Shown here one piece after another: positions 15,637 to 24,296 of a stretch of 26,814 nucleotides of DNA. The notes beneath the pieces are model-generated. The model was not told the origin of the DNA and made no database searches. It was given only the letters and a program-made list of their open reading frames with translations. The DNA is taken from contig CAJTVD010000002.1 of assembly GCA_910579495.1 (NCBI GenBank), forward strand, positions 112,360 to 139,173. Direction: 5' to 3'. The stretch is from an uncultured Lachnospiraceae bacterium. GTDB taxonomy: Bacteria; Bacillota; Clostridia; Lachnospirales; Lachnospiraceae. A program made the translations under genes and the position numbers. Every line of letters starts with the position of its first letter. The stretch's first letter is position 1.

Positions 15637-17262
15637 CTATCTCCCAGTTCCGTAATTTTTTGCCACCATCTCTGCCACGAAAATGCCGTCCATGGCTGCA
15701 GAGGTGATCCCTCCTGCATAGCCTGCCCCTTCGCCACAGGGATACAGTCCCTGTACGGAGGATTGGCAGTTTTCATCCCTTACAATCCTTACCGGGGAGG
15801 AGGTCCTGCTCTCCAGGCCCTCCACCAGGGTATTGGGGTGGCTGAAGCCCTTTATAATGCCGCCAAACTGCTCCATCCCGTCTATAAACGCCTCCATCAG
15901 GCTCTCCGGCAGTAATCCATGCACCGGGGCAAATTTCCAGCTTCCCTTTATACAGGGCATAAAATTCTCCGGTATTCCCACCAGGGTGCCTTTCACCTTT
16001 GGGGCATTATCCCTTACAGCCTTTTTCAAATCCCCATATCTCTCCACAGGAACCTGCCCCCCTGCTGCCTGAAAGGCTTTTTCTTCCATCTTTCGCTGAA
16101 ATTCTATTCCCGCAAGGGGATGCCCGCTGCCAAAATCCTCCGGTGTAACAGTAACGATAATGGCACTGTTGGCGTTTGCCCCGTCCCTGCCGCTGTAACT
16201 CATACCGTTGACCGCCAGTTTTCCCGGCTCCGAGGAAGCGTTTACCACATAGCCGCCAGGACACATGCAAAAAGAATATACCCCCCTTCCATTTGATGAT
16301 TTCGCCGTCAGCTTATAGGAAGCACTGCCCAGTGCCTTTTCCTCCTTTACCCCGTATTGGGAAAGATTCACCAGTTCCTGGGGGTGCTCCACACGCAGCC
16401 CCACTGCAAAAGGCTTTGGCTCCATATGGACGCCCTTTCCATAAAGCATGGAAAAGGTATCCCGGGCACTGTGTCCCGGCGCAAGAACCACCTGCCGGGC
16501 AGCAATCCGTTCTTTTCCATTTACCACCACCCCTGTAATATGCCCCTGGCCAATTTCAATATCAGTCACTTTAGCGCCAAAACGCACTTCCCCCCCAAGG
16601 GCACAAATCTCCCGGCGCATATTTACCACCACATCCCCAAGGATATCAGTCCCTATGTGGGGACTGTGGTCATAAAGGATTTCCTCCGGTGCGCCAAAAC
16701 CTGCCAGCACTGAAAGCACTTTCCGGTTCCTGCCATATTTGTCCTTTACAAGGGTATTAAGCTTTCCATCGGAAAAGGTCCCCGCGCCCCCTTCCCCAAA
16801 CTGCACATTGGATTCCGGGTCCAGCTTTCCGGTTTCCCAAAAGGTATGTACATCTTCCCTTCTTACTTCCACAGGATTCCCCCGTTCCAGCAAAATGGGG
16901 CGAAATCCCGCCTCAGCCAGCATATAGCCACAGAAAAGCCCTGCCGGCCCGGTCCCGATGATTATTGGGCGCTCCCCCAGGTCCTTGGCCAGGGTACAAT
17001 TCAGCGCCGGAAACCGGTAAGGGGATTCCTCATAAATTTGGACCTGCTTCCTGTCACACCTGCGGTAAACCCTGGCCTGATTTTGTACCTGTACGTTTAA
17101 GATATAATTATAGTATAAAACAGGTTTCTTCCTGGCGTCAACTGAACGTCTGATTATGGTAATTTGGGGTGTGTCTTCATATTTTAAGAGCTTTTTTACC
17201 CGCTCTGTAAGCTCTTCCCTGGTATGCCCAACCGGAAGCTTTAACTGATTAATTCTCAACAT
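15637..17262 (-). CDS. FAD-dependent dehydrogenase (COG2509-like)
   Basis: The product is a 541-residue flavoprotein. After an N-terminal domain of about 95 residues with RRSVDARKKPVLYYNY, typical of this family, comes the dinucleotide-binding IIIGTGPAGLFCGYMLAEAG (about 99-118). FGEGGAGTFSDGKLNT and PSNTLVEGLESRTSSP-like elements, here HPNTLVEGLESRTSSPVRI, follow. The C-terminal GLYPCGEGAGYAGGITSAAMDG FAD contact is present. The family is widespread in Firmicutes and Bacteroidetes and has no settled substrate. Its start is 12 bases after the stop of the preceding flavoprotein gene, and the ribosome site (GAGGAAAG) overlaps that stop. Function beyond oxidoreductase is unknown. Confidence 0.85.
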   Translation of the reverse strand: MLRINQLKLPVGHTREELTERVKKLLKYEDTPQITIIRRSVDARKKPVLYYNYILNVQVQNQARVYRRCDRKQVQIYEESPYRFPALNCTLAKDLGERPIIIGTGPAGLFCGYMLAEAGFRPILLERGNPVEVRREDVHTFWETGKLDPESNVQFGEGGAGTFSDGKLNTLVKDKYGRNRKVLSVLAGFGAPEEILYDHSPHIGTDILGDVVVNMRREICALGGEVRFGAKVTDIEIGQGHITGVVVNGKERIAARQVVLAPGHSARDTFSMLYGKGVHMEPKPFAVGLRVEHPQELVNLSQYGVKEEKALGSASYKLTAKSSNGRGVYSFCMCPGGYVVNASSEPGKLAVNGMSYSGRDGANANSAIIVTVTPEDFGSGHPLAGIEFQRKMEEKAFQAAGGQVPVERYGDLKKAVRDNAPKVKGTLVGIPENFMPCIKGSWKFAPVHGLLPESLMEAFIDGMEQFGGIIKGFSHPNTLVEGLESRTSSPVRIVRDENCQSSVQGLYPCGEGAGYAGGITSAAMDGIFVAEMVAKNYGTGR

Positions 17263-17274
17263 CTCTTACTTTCC

Positions 17275-18552
17275 TCACACAACGCTTTCCGCCGCGGCCC
17301 TTCCTGCAATAAATCCGCTGGTCCATGCCCACTGGAGATTGTAACCGCCGCATTTTCCGTCCACGTCCAAAACTTCTCCCACAAAATACAGCCCTTTTAC
17401 CAGCTTTGATTCCAGCCTTTCATCTACCTGCCCAAAATCCACCCCTCCGGCACATATCTGGGCCTTTTCCATGGGATTGGCAGCGCTTATATGTATGGGA
17501 AATGTCCGGCACAGCTCCAAAAGGTGCCGTACGCCCTCCCAGCCAGCTTCCTTTACTTTCATTCCCGGCCTGAAACCGGCTTTTTTTATTACCACCATAT
17601 TGATTTTTTTGTTCAGGGTTCCTGTAAGGTACTCTTCCAGGGACTGCTCCTTTTTTGCCTCAAAACGGATCCTGTTCTTTTCCAGAAAACTGTCTTTGTC
17701 CTGGTCCGGAAAAAAATCCACTATAACCATGACTTCCTTTTTTTCCTTTATGCAATGGGCGGCAATACGGCTTAACTGGAAAACAGGAATACCGGAAATT
17801 CCATAATCCGTAAACTGCAGTTCTCCCTGTTCACTGGCTAAGCCCCTGCCTGCGGCTGTCAAGCGTATGCTCCCCTGGCATCTGACCCCGGACAGTGCCT
17901 TGATAAAACCATCGTCACTTTTAAGCTGTACAAGCCCCGGCAGCAGGTCTGTCACCTGATGGCCAAACTCCCTGGCCAAATAATAGCCGCCCATGCCCTC
18001 CCCCCGTTTTAGGGACGCAGGGCTGCCGCAGGCAATAATCAGCTTCTGGAAATTTCCCTCTTCCCCCCATGGGCCTCTCACTTCAAAGCTTCCTCTGGCC
18101 TGTTGGTATGAGGCCCCGGTAATTTCCCTCCCGGCTGCTACCTGAATCTGTTTTTGTGCCAGCCCCATGCGGAGCACATCCAATACCCCGCTGGCCTGTT
18201 CCGAATAAGGATACAGGTATCCGTTCTTGCTTCTCACCATCAGTCCCATGGATTCAAAAAAAGATATGGTATCCTCCGCCGAAAATACCTGGAACAGCTT
18301 ACGCAGCTTTTCTTTGTCTTTGCAATAATACTGCTCCTGCGAAAGGGCCAGATTGCCCAGGTTACACTTTCCGTTCCCCGTGGCAAGGATCTTTTTCCCA
18401 ACCCTGTCATTTTTCTCAAACAAAGTCACCTGCGCCCCGTACTTTTTCGCTGCAAGTGCCGCTGCCATCCCTGAAGCGCCGCCGCCGATCACCGCCACTT
18501 TTCTGTTACTTTCCACCTTAACCTCCATGCCGCGCTTTTGGCGGCAATACAT
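17275..18552 (-). CDS. NAD(P)/FAD-dependent oxidoreductase (HI0933/YhiN/BaiN family)
   Basis: The protein is up to 425 residues with a Rossmann GxGxxG (VAVIGGGASGMAAALAAKKYG, from about 19), the family-defining ATGNGKCNLGN, GYLYPYSEQASGVLD, TDYGISGIPVFQLSR and the C-terminal GLYFVGEVLDVDGKCGGYNLQWAWTSG. Members include BaiN of bile-acid-converting clostridia, but most have no proven role, so I assign none. The ATG at 18552 lies 8 bases after the preceding gene with a modest AGGGG site. A GTG at 18516 (VESNRKVAV) is preceded by a better GGAGG and may be the true start. It pairs in one operon with the second flavoprotein gene downstream. Confidence 0.85.
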   Translation of the reverse strand: MYCRQKRGMEVKVESNRKVAVIGGGASGMAAALAAKKYGAQVTLFEKNDRVGKKILATGNGKCNLGNLALSQEQYYCKDKEKLRKLFQVFSAEDTISFFESMGLMVRSKNGYLYPYSEQASGVLDVLRMGLAQKQIQVAAGREITGASYQQARGSFEVRGPWGEEGNFQKLIIACGSPASLKRGEGMGGYYLAREFGHQVTDLLPGLVQLKSDDGFIKALSGVRCQGSIRLTAAGRGLASEQGELQFTDYGISGIPVFQLSRIAAHCIKEKKEVMVIVDFFPDQDKDSFLEKNRIRFEAKKEQSLEEYLTGTLNKKINMVVIKKAGFRPGMKVKEAGWEGVRHLLELCRTFPIHISAANPMEKAQICAGGVDFGQVDERLESKLVKGLYFVGEVLDVDGKCGGYNLQWAWTSGFIAGRAAAESVV

Positions 18553-18560
18553 AGAATCCC

Positions 18561-19208
18561 CTAACTGGAATATGACTCCAGGAAATTATACAAATCTCCC
18601 TCGTTTTCTATAAATTTCATCCTTAAAATTTCTTCCTGTAATTTAACAGGCAGGTTTTCCACCAGAATGTCGGTAGTCATATATATATGGGATAAGCTGT
18701 AATCATAGACTACTACATAATGGTTCTCATTTAAAAGGAAAAAGCCCCTGTCCTTGTCCAGAGGTTCATAGCTTTTCCTGACCACCACCCTTTTAGGTGA
18801 AAAGGATACAAGCTCCATGAAAACAAATCCTTCCTCCAAATCTGAAAGAGAAGGATTCTGGTTATACTCACTGACTTCCTGGGCAAGGTCTTCACGTTTT
18901 AACCCGATATACATATCCGGGGCGGCACCTGTCTCCTCCAACAATTGCCCGTTCATGGCGTTATACTCCTGAATTACATACCGGGTATCCGCCGAAATCA
19001 CCGGCTCTTCGCTCATAGATACTTCCAGCGGCTCCATCATATCGCCAACATCTTCTTCCCGGGCAGAAAGCGCTTCTTCCGACGGCGCTGCCTGCACACT
19101 CTCTCCCGGATAAAAAAATTCCATGATCGCCATGTTAGAGGCAAATCCCAGGGAAAACATACTTAATGGGTAGATAAAAAACAGACTGATACGTTTTACA
19201 AATTTCAT
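18561..19208 (-). CDS. Secreted or membrane-anchored protein with BofC C-terminal-like domain
   Basis: The 215-residue protein has an N-terminal hydrophobic segment (about 5-30) after KFVKR, suggesting a signal anchor, then a Glu- and Ser-rich linker (about 36-75). The C-terminal part (about 76-213) contains RYVIQEYNAMNGQL, SFSPKRVVVRKSYEPLDKD, GFFLLNENHYVVVYDY and LPVKLQEEILRMKFI followed by EGDLYNFLESY. That order and spacing resemble the BofC C-terminal domain, in which the bypass-of-forespore-C protein modulates SpoIVB signalling during sporulation. The call is by eye and not certain. The operon leads into two flavoproteins. AAAGGTG lies about 8 bases before the ATG. Confidence 0.65.
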   Translation of the reverse strand: MKFVKRISLFFIYPLSMFSLGFASNMAIMEFFYPGESVQAAPSEEALSAREEDVGDMMEPLEVSMSEEPVISADTRYVIQEYNAMNGQLLEETGAAPDMYIGLKREDLAQEVSEYNQNPSLSDLEEGFVFMELVSFSPKRVVVRKSYEPLDKDRGFFLLNENHYVVVYDYSLSHIYMTTDILVENLPVKLQEEILRMKFIENEGDLYNFLESYSS

Positions 19209-19231
19209 AGCGCATACACCTTTACTATATT

Positions 19232-19261
19232 TTTATAAACAGTATCAGCCAAAATTTTCAA
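19232..19261 (-). promoter_or_regulatory. Candidate promoter for the BofC-like/flavoprotein/proA operon
   Basis: The minus strand reads TTGAAA (19256-19261), 18 bases, TATAAA (19232-19237). It lies 24 bases before the first gene, in the only sizeable gap after the flippase gene. Confidence 0.55.
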
Positions 19262-19300
19262 ATCTATACTATGGAAGTACCCAAATCCCCCATCCGCCTG

Positions 19301-20935
19301 TCAGTTAAAATGGAGCAGCTCCGCAAGCAGGGAAAAAACACTCCCTCCTGCCATTTCTTCCAGTTCCCGGCTTTTAAAAGCCCGCAGCACTACCAGAAAT
19401 ACCATATACAGTACAATCCCCACAGCCAGGCAAAGAAGCAGGGAAAAACCTGCGCCTATGAGGGAAAACAATACCTTGTTGAGCACCAGCGCAATAAAGC
19501 CGGAAACCGCAGCGGCTACGGCTGTAAATGCAAAGCACCGGATCCATTCCTGGGTATATTGGAAAATACGGCCAATCAGCAGAAATCCCATAATTGCCGC
19601 CGCCCCAAAAAAAACAGCCTCTGCAACCACAATCCCCACCATCCCAAGCTTTGCCCCCTGGACCAGGGCCAGGGCGCAGCCAATATGTAAAACCAGGGAA
19701 ACCGCCCCAATGCCAATGACAAATTTTAACTTCCGGTTCCGTATCAATATTTCCATAAATACATTGGCAAAAACGGAAAACACCGCCCCCAGGCTTCCCA
19801 ACTGCAGCAAAGGGACTGCCTGCGCACCGCTTTCCCCTGGGAGCAGAGCCAAAATATTCTCCGCCAGCACTGCTATGAATACAGCCGCAGGAATGATAAA
19901 CACCGCGCACTGATGTACCAATGTCCCCAGCCGCTCCTTTGCCAGCGCCCCTTCTCCCCTCTCCAGGCTGGCCATTATACGCCTGATAGGGAAAATGCCG
20001 CTGATCACCACCCCGCCGCTGGCCACTCCTGTTACTGCCAGGCACTTACCATAATAAGCGCCCCAGAGACTGTAAAGCCCACCTGTTTCCTTTGCAAAAG
20101 TAAAAATCAGGTATTGGTCCAAAAGAGGAAGGGCATGGTAACAAAACCAGTACAGGGAATGTAATAGGCCTGCCCCCAGCAGCATAGAAAAGATCCTAAA
20201 GCCTGATTCCTGGTTCATCTGTACTTCCCTATCTGCCAGGTGTTTCTGGGAATGCCTGAAAATAATATACAACACCAATACATGGAGGAAGCAAAGCACT
20301 GACCCGGTTAACAGCCCTATGCAGGCTCCCATGGCCCCATAGGCTCCCGTACAGTCAGGATTCTGCAAAAACGCCGAAACCTTTTCCCCGTATCCTCGCC
20401 AAAGCCCTGCGCCAATCAGCCCTCCTGTAAATAAAAATATCACATACAATATCTGGGAATGCATGGCTGGCATGGAAGAACCGTTTCCCTGAAAATATCC
20501 CCTGAAAACCCCGGTGAGAATAAAAAAGAAAAGAGAAGGAGCCATCAGGCTCACCGCCATCCCCGCTAGGGGAATATGGAAGGCCTTCTCCGCCAGCAGG
20601 CCGCCGCCAAACACACAGACTGCACAAAGGGCCAGCCCCAGGCCGCCGCCAAAAAGCAATGCCCCCCGGAGCGCTTTCCCTGCGCCCTGATACTGCTGTC
20701 TTTTTATCCGGTATCTGACCTGGGCAGCCACCGCCTCCATCAGGCCATAGGAAACCGTCCCCGCCGTCACAAGAAAAATTTCATTTGCTGTGCCAAAACA
20801 GGCAAGTCCCTTCTCCCCTATCATAAATCCCAATGGAATACGGAAAATCAATGCCCCCATCATGGCGGCCAGATTTACAATTGTATAAAAATCCTTTCTT
20901 GACAAGGGTGTTTTTTTCTTTCCTGTTCTTCTCAT
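19301..20935 (-). CDS. MOP-superfamily flippase (oligosaccharide flippase/MurJ/SpoVB-like)
   Basis: The 544-residue protein is almost entirely hydrophobic, with about 14 predicted spans judged by eye. It includes the family-like N-terminal sequence TIVNLAAMMGALIFRIPLGF, a GxxFRGYFQGNGSSMPAMHSQ segment, and a repeat of such topology in the second half (PLLQLGSLGAVFSVFANVFME). FRGYFQG-N is typical of SpoVB/polysaccharide exporter proteins that flip lipid-linked intermediates. The substrate is not known. I start at the ATG at 20935 (MRRTGKKKTPLSRKDFY), preceded by AGGAG 7 bases upstream; an open extension to 21055 lies inside ybeY. It follows ybeY by 23 bases and so may share that operon. Confidence 0.85.
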   Translation of the reverse strand: MRRTGKKKTPLSRKDFYTIVNLAAMMGALIFRIPLGFMIGEKGLACFGTANEIFLVTAGTVSYGLMEAVAAQVRYRIKRQQYQGAGKALRGALLFGGGLGLALCAVCVFGGGLLAEKAFHIPLAGMAVSLMAPSLFFFILTGVFRGYFQGNGSSMPAMHSQILYVIFLFTGGLIGAGLWRGYGEKVSAFLQNPDCTGAYGAMGACIGLLTGSVLCFLHVLVLYIIFRHSQKHLADREVQMNQESGFRIFSMLLGAGLLHSLYWFCYHALPLLDQYLIFTFAKETGGLYSLWGAYYGKCLAVTGVASGGVVISGIFPIRRIMASLERGEGALAKERLGTLVHQCAVFIIPAAVFIAVLAENILALLPGESGAQAVPLLQLGSLGAVFSVFANVFMEILIRNRKLKFVIGIGAVSLVLHIGCALALVQGAKLGMVGIVVAEAVFFGAAAIMGFLLIGRIFQYTQEWIRCFAFTAVAAAVSGFIALVLNKVLFSLIGAGFSLLLCLAVGIVLYMVFLVVLRAFKSRELEEMAGGSVFSLLAELLHFN

Positions 20936-20958
20936 AAGTTCTCCTGCCGGCTGTGGCA

Positions 20959-21462
20959 TTACCCCTCCCGGGTAATGCCAAGCGCTGAAAGTATTTTTTC
21001 CTGCTTTTCTTCCATAACCTCTGCTTCCTCTTTGTTGATATGGTCGTATCCGCAAAGATGAAGCATACTGTGGGCAACAAGGAACGCAAATTCCCGTTTA
21101 GTGGAATGCCCGTAATTCTCCGCCTGTCCCAGTATCTTGTCCACTGACAGGATTATGTCTCCCAGAAGAAGTTCCCCGCTCTCCGGGTCAAAGCTGTCCG
21201 CCTGGGCGTCCTCCACCACAGAAAAGTCTGCCTCCCTCCCAAATGATATCATGGGAAAGGAGAGCACGTCCGTGGGTGCGTCAATCTGCCTGAACTGCCT
21301 GTTAAACCCGCAGATTCCCTGGTCATCAGTGACAAGCAGGTTTACCTGGGCTTCATAAGGGCAGTTTTCCAGCCGGAGGGCTTCTTCCATTACAGCCTGT
21401 GCCACTTTTTCTATATCAAACCCAAAACTAATCTCTGTTTCATTTTCAACGTAACAGGTCAT
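20959..21462 (-). CDS. ybeY: rRNA maturation RNase YbeY
   Basis: This metal-dependent endoribonuclease is involved in 16S rRNA 3' end maturation and ribosome quality control. The 167 residues include the zinc-binding HSMLHLCGYDH (HxxxHxxxxxH), preceded by REFAFLVA, and the upstream LLVTDDQGICGFNRQFRQIDAPTDVLSFPM, the family hallmark (NxxFRxxDxPTDVLSFP). The start has GGAGGA about 10 bases upstream. Its start codon overlaps the end of the 7TM/HD-like gene by 17 bases. The order phoH, pgpH-like, ybeY is conserved in Firmicutes. Confidence 0.96.
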   Translation of the reverse strand: MTCYVENETEISFGFDIEKVAQAVMEEALRLENCPYEAQVNLLVTDDQGICGFNRQFRQIDAPTDVLSFPMISFGREADFSVVEDAQADSFDPESGELLLGDIILSVDKILGQAENYGHSTKREFAFLVAHSMLHLCGYDHINKEEAEVMEEKQEKILSALGITREG

Positions 21463-23236
21463 AATAGGCTTCCTCCTCCATCAGCGCCTTTTTTATCTGC
21501 TGTAACTCTCCAATGGAAATACTACTGTCATCTATCATACCACTTTCCAGTTGTTTGATAAATACGGCATTGATGATTTTCTGGCAGTCCGGCTTCCCAT
21601 CCTTCTTTTCAGAAAAAGAACGGCTGATAGTGGTTATCACATCATCACAAAAAAGAAGCGCCACCGCCTCCTTTGATATGATCATCTGCCGCTTCTCCCG
21701 GTCCGTGTATTCCCGCAGTATCAGCCTTACTTCCCGCGGGAAATGATTTTTCTTTAAAATATACTGTATATTTCCCCAGTTGTTCTCACCTTTCAGCAGG
21801 CCGATCCTGTGATAAAAACCACAGGCTTTTACTACCCTGGAATCCAGGAACAATTCCCTGACCACCCGTTCGCACAAATATGCCGTATGGATTGCATGGA
21901 AATAATCCTCCCCGGAAATCTCCTTTAACTGTGCCAGAAGCGGGCTCTCCGGGTCATTAATATCCATATACCGGTTCCAGTCCCTGCACAGGGCTGAAAA
22001 TTTCAGAAGGACCATCATCAGGAAAAAACTGGCCGCCAGGTTTACCGCAGGCAATAGAAACAGTTCCATAGAAAAAGGTTCATCCGAAAACAACAGCCCC
22101 TGGACCGACAGGCACACCATATGGGCAAGCATAGTGATCATAAGAGGCAGCCTCACATGCGCCACCTGGTTGGCATAAGAAAAGACAACAATCCCTACAA
22201 TCCCACTGGTAAAGTAAATAAAAAAAGCTCCCATATCCCCATGGATCATGCTGGTAATTAAAAGAAGGGTAGCTCCTGCCGATAGCCCGATTAACTGGTT
22301 GCTAAAAAGCATCAGCCCAACAAAAATAACAGGATAAGGCCATGCTCCCGGCGGAAATAACGGAAGTGCAATGCTTGCCCCCAGAAATATCAGGTATGTA
22401 ATGGTAAACCTCCAGATATTCCCTTCATTGTCAAAGAGAAAACTTCCATTTTCACTGCTAAGGCTTATACAAAACATGGCACTGCAAAATCCCATTCCCG
22501 CCAGGATCGCAATTCCCGCCATATACACTGCTGTCTGGCCATAGAGAAAAGACGCCACCGCACTTATCACTATGGTCAAAAACAGCATGACTGCTTCCTG
22601 GGAAGCCGTTATCATCCGGTCCCTCTCCTTAAAGGAAATGGCCGCCTTCCCCTTTTTGGGCTGTTGGGCACTTTCCTTCTGGTTAAGGCTTACAGCTTTT
22701 TCCCGTTCTATTTTTATTTCCTGTTTTTTTTCTGTTTCCTGTACTTTTACTGTTTGCTGCCTTTTTTCTTGTACTCTTTCATTTTCCTTTTCTATTTGCT
22801 GCCCTTTTTCTGTTTCCTGCCCATCCTCTATCTGCTGCCCTTTTTCTGTTTCCTGCCTATACTCTATTTGCTGCTCTCTTTCTGTTTCCGGTATCCCTTC
22901 TGGGTACTGTCCCTCTTTAGTTCCCTCCGGCTGCTCCAGCTCCCCTGCCACAAGGGCCTCCACTTCCCCATCCGCCTGCCCTGCGGCCTTTGCTTCCTGC
23001 TCCTGCTTTGCCCTGTTTGCTTTTCTGATCTTTTCCGCTTCTTCAGCCCATTTGGTCAGCTCAATCTCTTTGGGGCTGCCTGGCTCATTATCCCATCCGC
23101 TCCCGCCCGTGATAATGGCTTGTCCTGTGCCCACGGCCTGCTCTATCTGCCCTTTGCCCTCAGGTTCCTGTTCCTGCCCATTTTCCGTACCCAAAATAGC
23201 CTCAGTAATCTCTGTCAATTCATTATTTTTTTCCAT
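21446..23236 (-). CDS. 7TM-HD protein in the pgpH position with a degenerate HD domain
   Basis: The 596-residue protein lies where Bacillus has pgpH (yqfF), encoding a c-di-AMP phosphodiesterase. Residues 1-205 are hydrophilic and rich in Gln and Glu, with three tandem 12-residue repeats (QQIE..ETEKG type, about 122-157) and no first membrane helix or extracellular sensor domain as in PgpH. Residues about 213-415 hold around seven spans. The C-terminal domain (about 440-560) aligns to an HD fold, but the HD pair is H476-R477 (FYHRIGLLKG), and the HHGT motif expected near 508-511 reads REYTD. His447 and Asp531 remain. Metal-dependent hydrolysis is therefore unlikely, by inference. The start at 23236 overlaps phoH by 14 bases with AGGA 8-9 bases upstream; an open extension to 23296 has no support. 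It overlaps ybeY by 17 bases. Confidence 0.8.
   Translation of the reverse strand: MEKNNELTEITEAILGTENGQEQEPEGKGQIEQAVGTGQAIITGGSGWDNEPGSPKEIELTKWAEEAEKIRKANRAKQEQEAKAAGQADGEVEALVAGELEQPEGTKEGQYPEGIPETEREQQIEYRQETEKGQQIEDGQETEKGQQIEKENERVQEKRQQTVKVQETEKKQEIKIEREKAVSLNQKESAQQPKKGKAAISFKERDRMITASQEAVMLFLTIVISAVASFLYGQTAVYMAGIAILAGMGFCSAMFCISLSSENGSFLFDNEGNIWRFTITYLIFLGASIALPLFPPGAWPYPVIFVGLMLFSNQLIGLSAGATLLLITSMIHGDMGAFFIYFTSGIVGIVVFSYANQVAHVRLPLMITMLAHMVCLSVQGLLFSDEPFSMELFLLPAVNLAASFFLMMVLLKFSALCRDWNRYMDINDPESPLLAQLKEISGEDYFHAIHTAYLCERVVRELFLDSRVVKACGFYHRIGLLKGENNWGNIQYILKKNHFPREVRLILREYTDREKRQMIISKEAVALLFCDDVITTISRSFSEKKDGKPDCQKIINAVFIKQLESGMIDDSSISIGELQQIKKALMEEEAYYDLLR
22792..22899 (-). repeat. 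36-bp tandem repeat inside the pgpH-position gene
   Basis: Three units, 22792-22827, 22828-22863 and a diverged third 22864-22899, encode 12-residue QQIE..ETEKG-type repeats in frame. The first two differ at only a few positions. Copy number could vary between strains by slippage without breaking the frame. Confidence 0.85.
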
Positions 23237-24230
23237 ACACCGCATTCCTGTTTTTCTGTTTTGCCCTGTTTTGGTTTCGCGCTTCATAATCTTCATATGC
23301 TTTTACAATCTTTTGTACCAGCGGATGCCTTACCACGTCTTTACTGGTTAACTGGCAAAACGCAATGCCCTCAATATTACGGAGTACCCTCCGCGCCACG
23401 TCAAGCCCGGATGCCGCCTCAGGGGATAAATCCTTCTGTGTGGCGTCCCCTGTAACGATTACCTTGGAGCCAAAGCCAATTCTGGTAAGAAACATCTTCA
23501 TCTGGGCAGGGGTGGTATTTTGGGCCTCATCCAATATAATATAGGCGTTATCCAGCGTGCGCCCTCTCATATAGGCAAGGGGTGCAACCTCAATCAATCC
23601 TTTTTCCATATTTTTCGTAAAATTTTCTGCACCCATAATCTGATAAAGGGCGTCATACAAAGGGCGCAGGTATGGATCCACCTTGCTCTGTAAGTCTCCC
23701 GGCAAAAAGCCCAGCTTTTCCCCCGCTTCAATTGCCGGGCGGGTAAGGATGATCCTCTCCGCTTCCTGGTTTTTAAAGGCAGTGATTGCCATGGCCATGG
23801 CAAGGTATGTCTTCCCTGTCCCTGCCGGCCCCTCCCCAAAAACGACCATATTGTTCCTGATGGCGTCCACATACCGCTTCTGCCCCAGCGTTTTGGGCTT
23901 AATTGGCTTGCCCGATGCTGTATGGCAGATACACTCTTTATCTATTTCAACCAAAACATCTTCTTTTTCTTCCATGCTCATAGCGATTGCATAATCCACA
24001 TTCTGTTCCTGGATTACATTTCCTCTCATTGATAATTCTGTAAGCTCTGTAATAATTGCTTTTGCCTTTTTTACGCCGGAAGAGCTGCCGCTGATTGTCA
24101 TTTCCCCGTTTCTGTCCACAATGGCAACCCCAAACTGCCGCTCCAGCTTCTTCATATGGCTGTCAAACTGCCCGAATACATTCTGCTGGTCCTTTGCCGG
24201 CACCTTTACTGCTTCAGATAATTCTTCCAT
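23223..24230 (-). CDS. phoH: PhoH family ATPase
   Basis: The 335-residue P-loop ATPase belongs to the family widespread next to ybeY. It has Walker A GPAGTGKT (134-141), Walker B YIILDEAQN (230-238), and the TRPAIEAGEKLGFLPGD and TGDATQKDLS motifs. An N-terminal KH-like segment (about 20-65, with GVAIVDRNGEMTISGSSSGV) suggests RNA contact. PhoH proteins are linked to RNA and stress metabolism, but the precise role is unsettled. GGAG lies 7 bases before the ATG. Its 3' end overlaps the next gene by 14 bases. Confidence 0.95.
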   Translation of the reverse strand: MEELSEAVKVPAKDQQNVFGQFDSHMKKLERQFGVAIVDRNGEMTISGSSSGVKKAKAIITELTELSMRGNVIQEQNVDYAIAMSMEEKEDVLVEIDKECICHTASGKPIKPKTLGQKRYVDAIRNNMVVFGEGPAGTGKTYLAMAMAITAFKNQEAERIILTRPAIEAGEKLGFLPGDLQSKVDPYLRPLYDALYQIMGAENFTKNMEKGLIEVAPLAYMRGRTLDNAYIILDEAQNTTPAQMKMFLTRIGFGSKVIVTGDATQKDLSPEAASGLDVARRVLRNIEGIAFCQLTSKDVVRHPLVQKIVKAYEDYEARNQNRAKQKNRNAVYGKK

Positions 24231-24296
24231 CTGCTTCTCCCAATTGATATCCCCGCCCGCAGCAGCCCTGTATACGCCGCTGCCACCACAGGCAGT

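Noticed and set aside
15637..15660. TTACGGAACTGG, a 12-base match to the ilvD-end repeat, at the end of the FAD dehydrogenase gene
   Set aside because: It is coding sequence for the C-terminus (NYGTGR), the match does not extend, and a 12-base match alone is weak.
22572..23455. Long plus-strand open frames opposite the 7TM/HD-like gene
   Set aside because: They mirror the codon bias and repeats of the minus-strand gene, are dominated by Cys, Ser, Phe and Leu runs, and show no recognisable domain or ribosome site.
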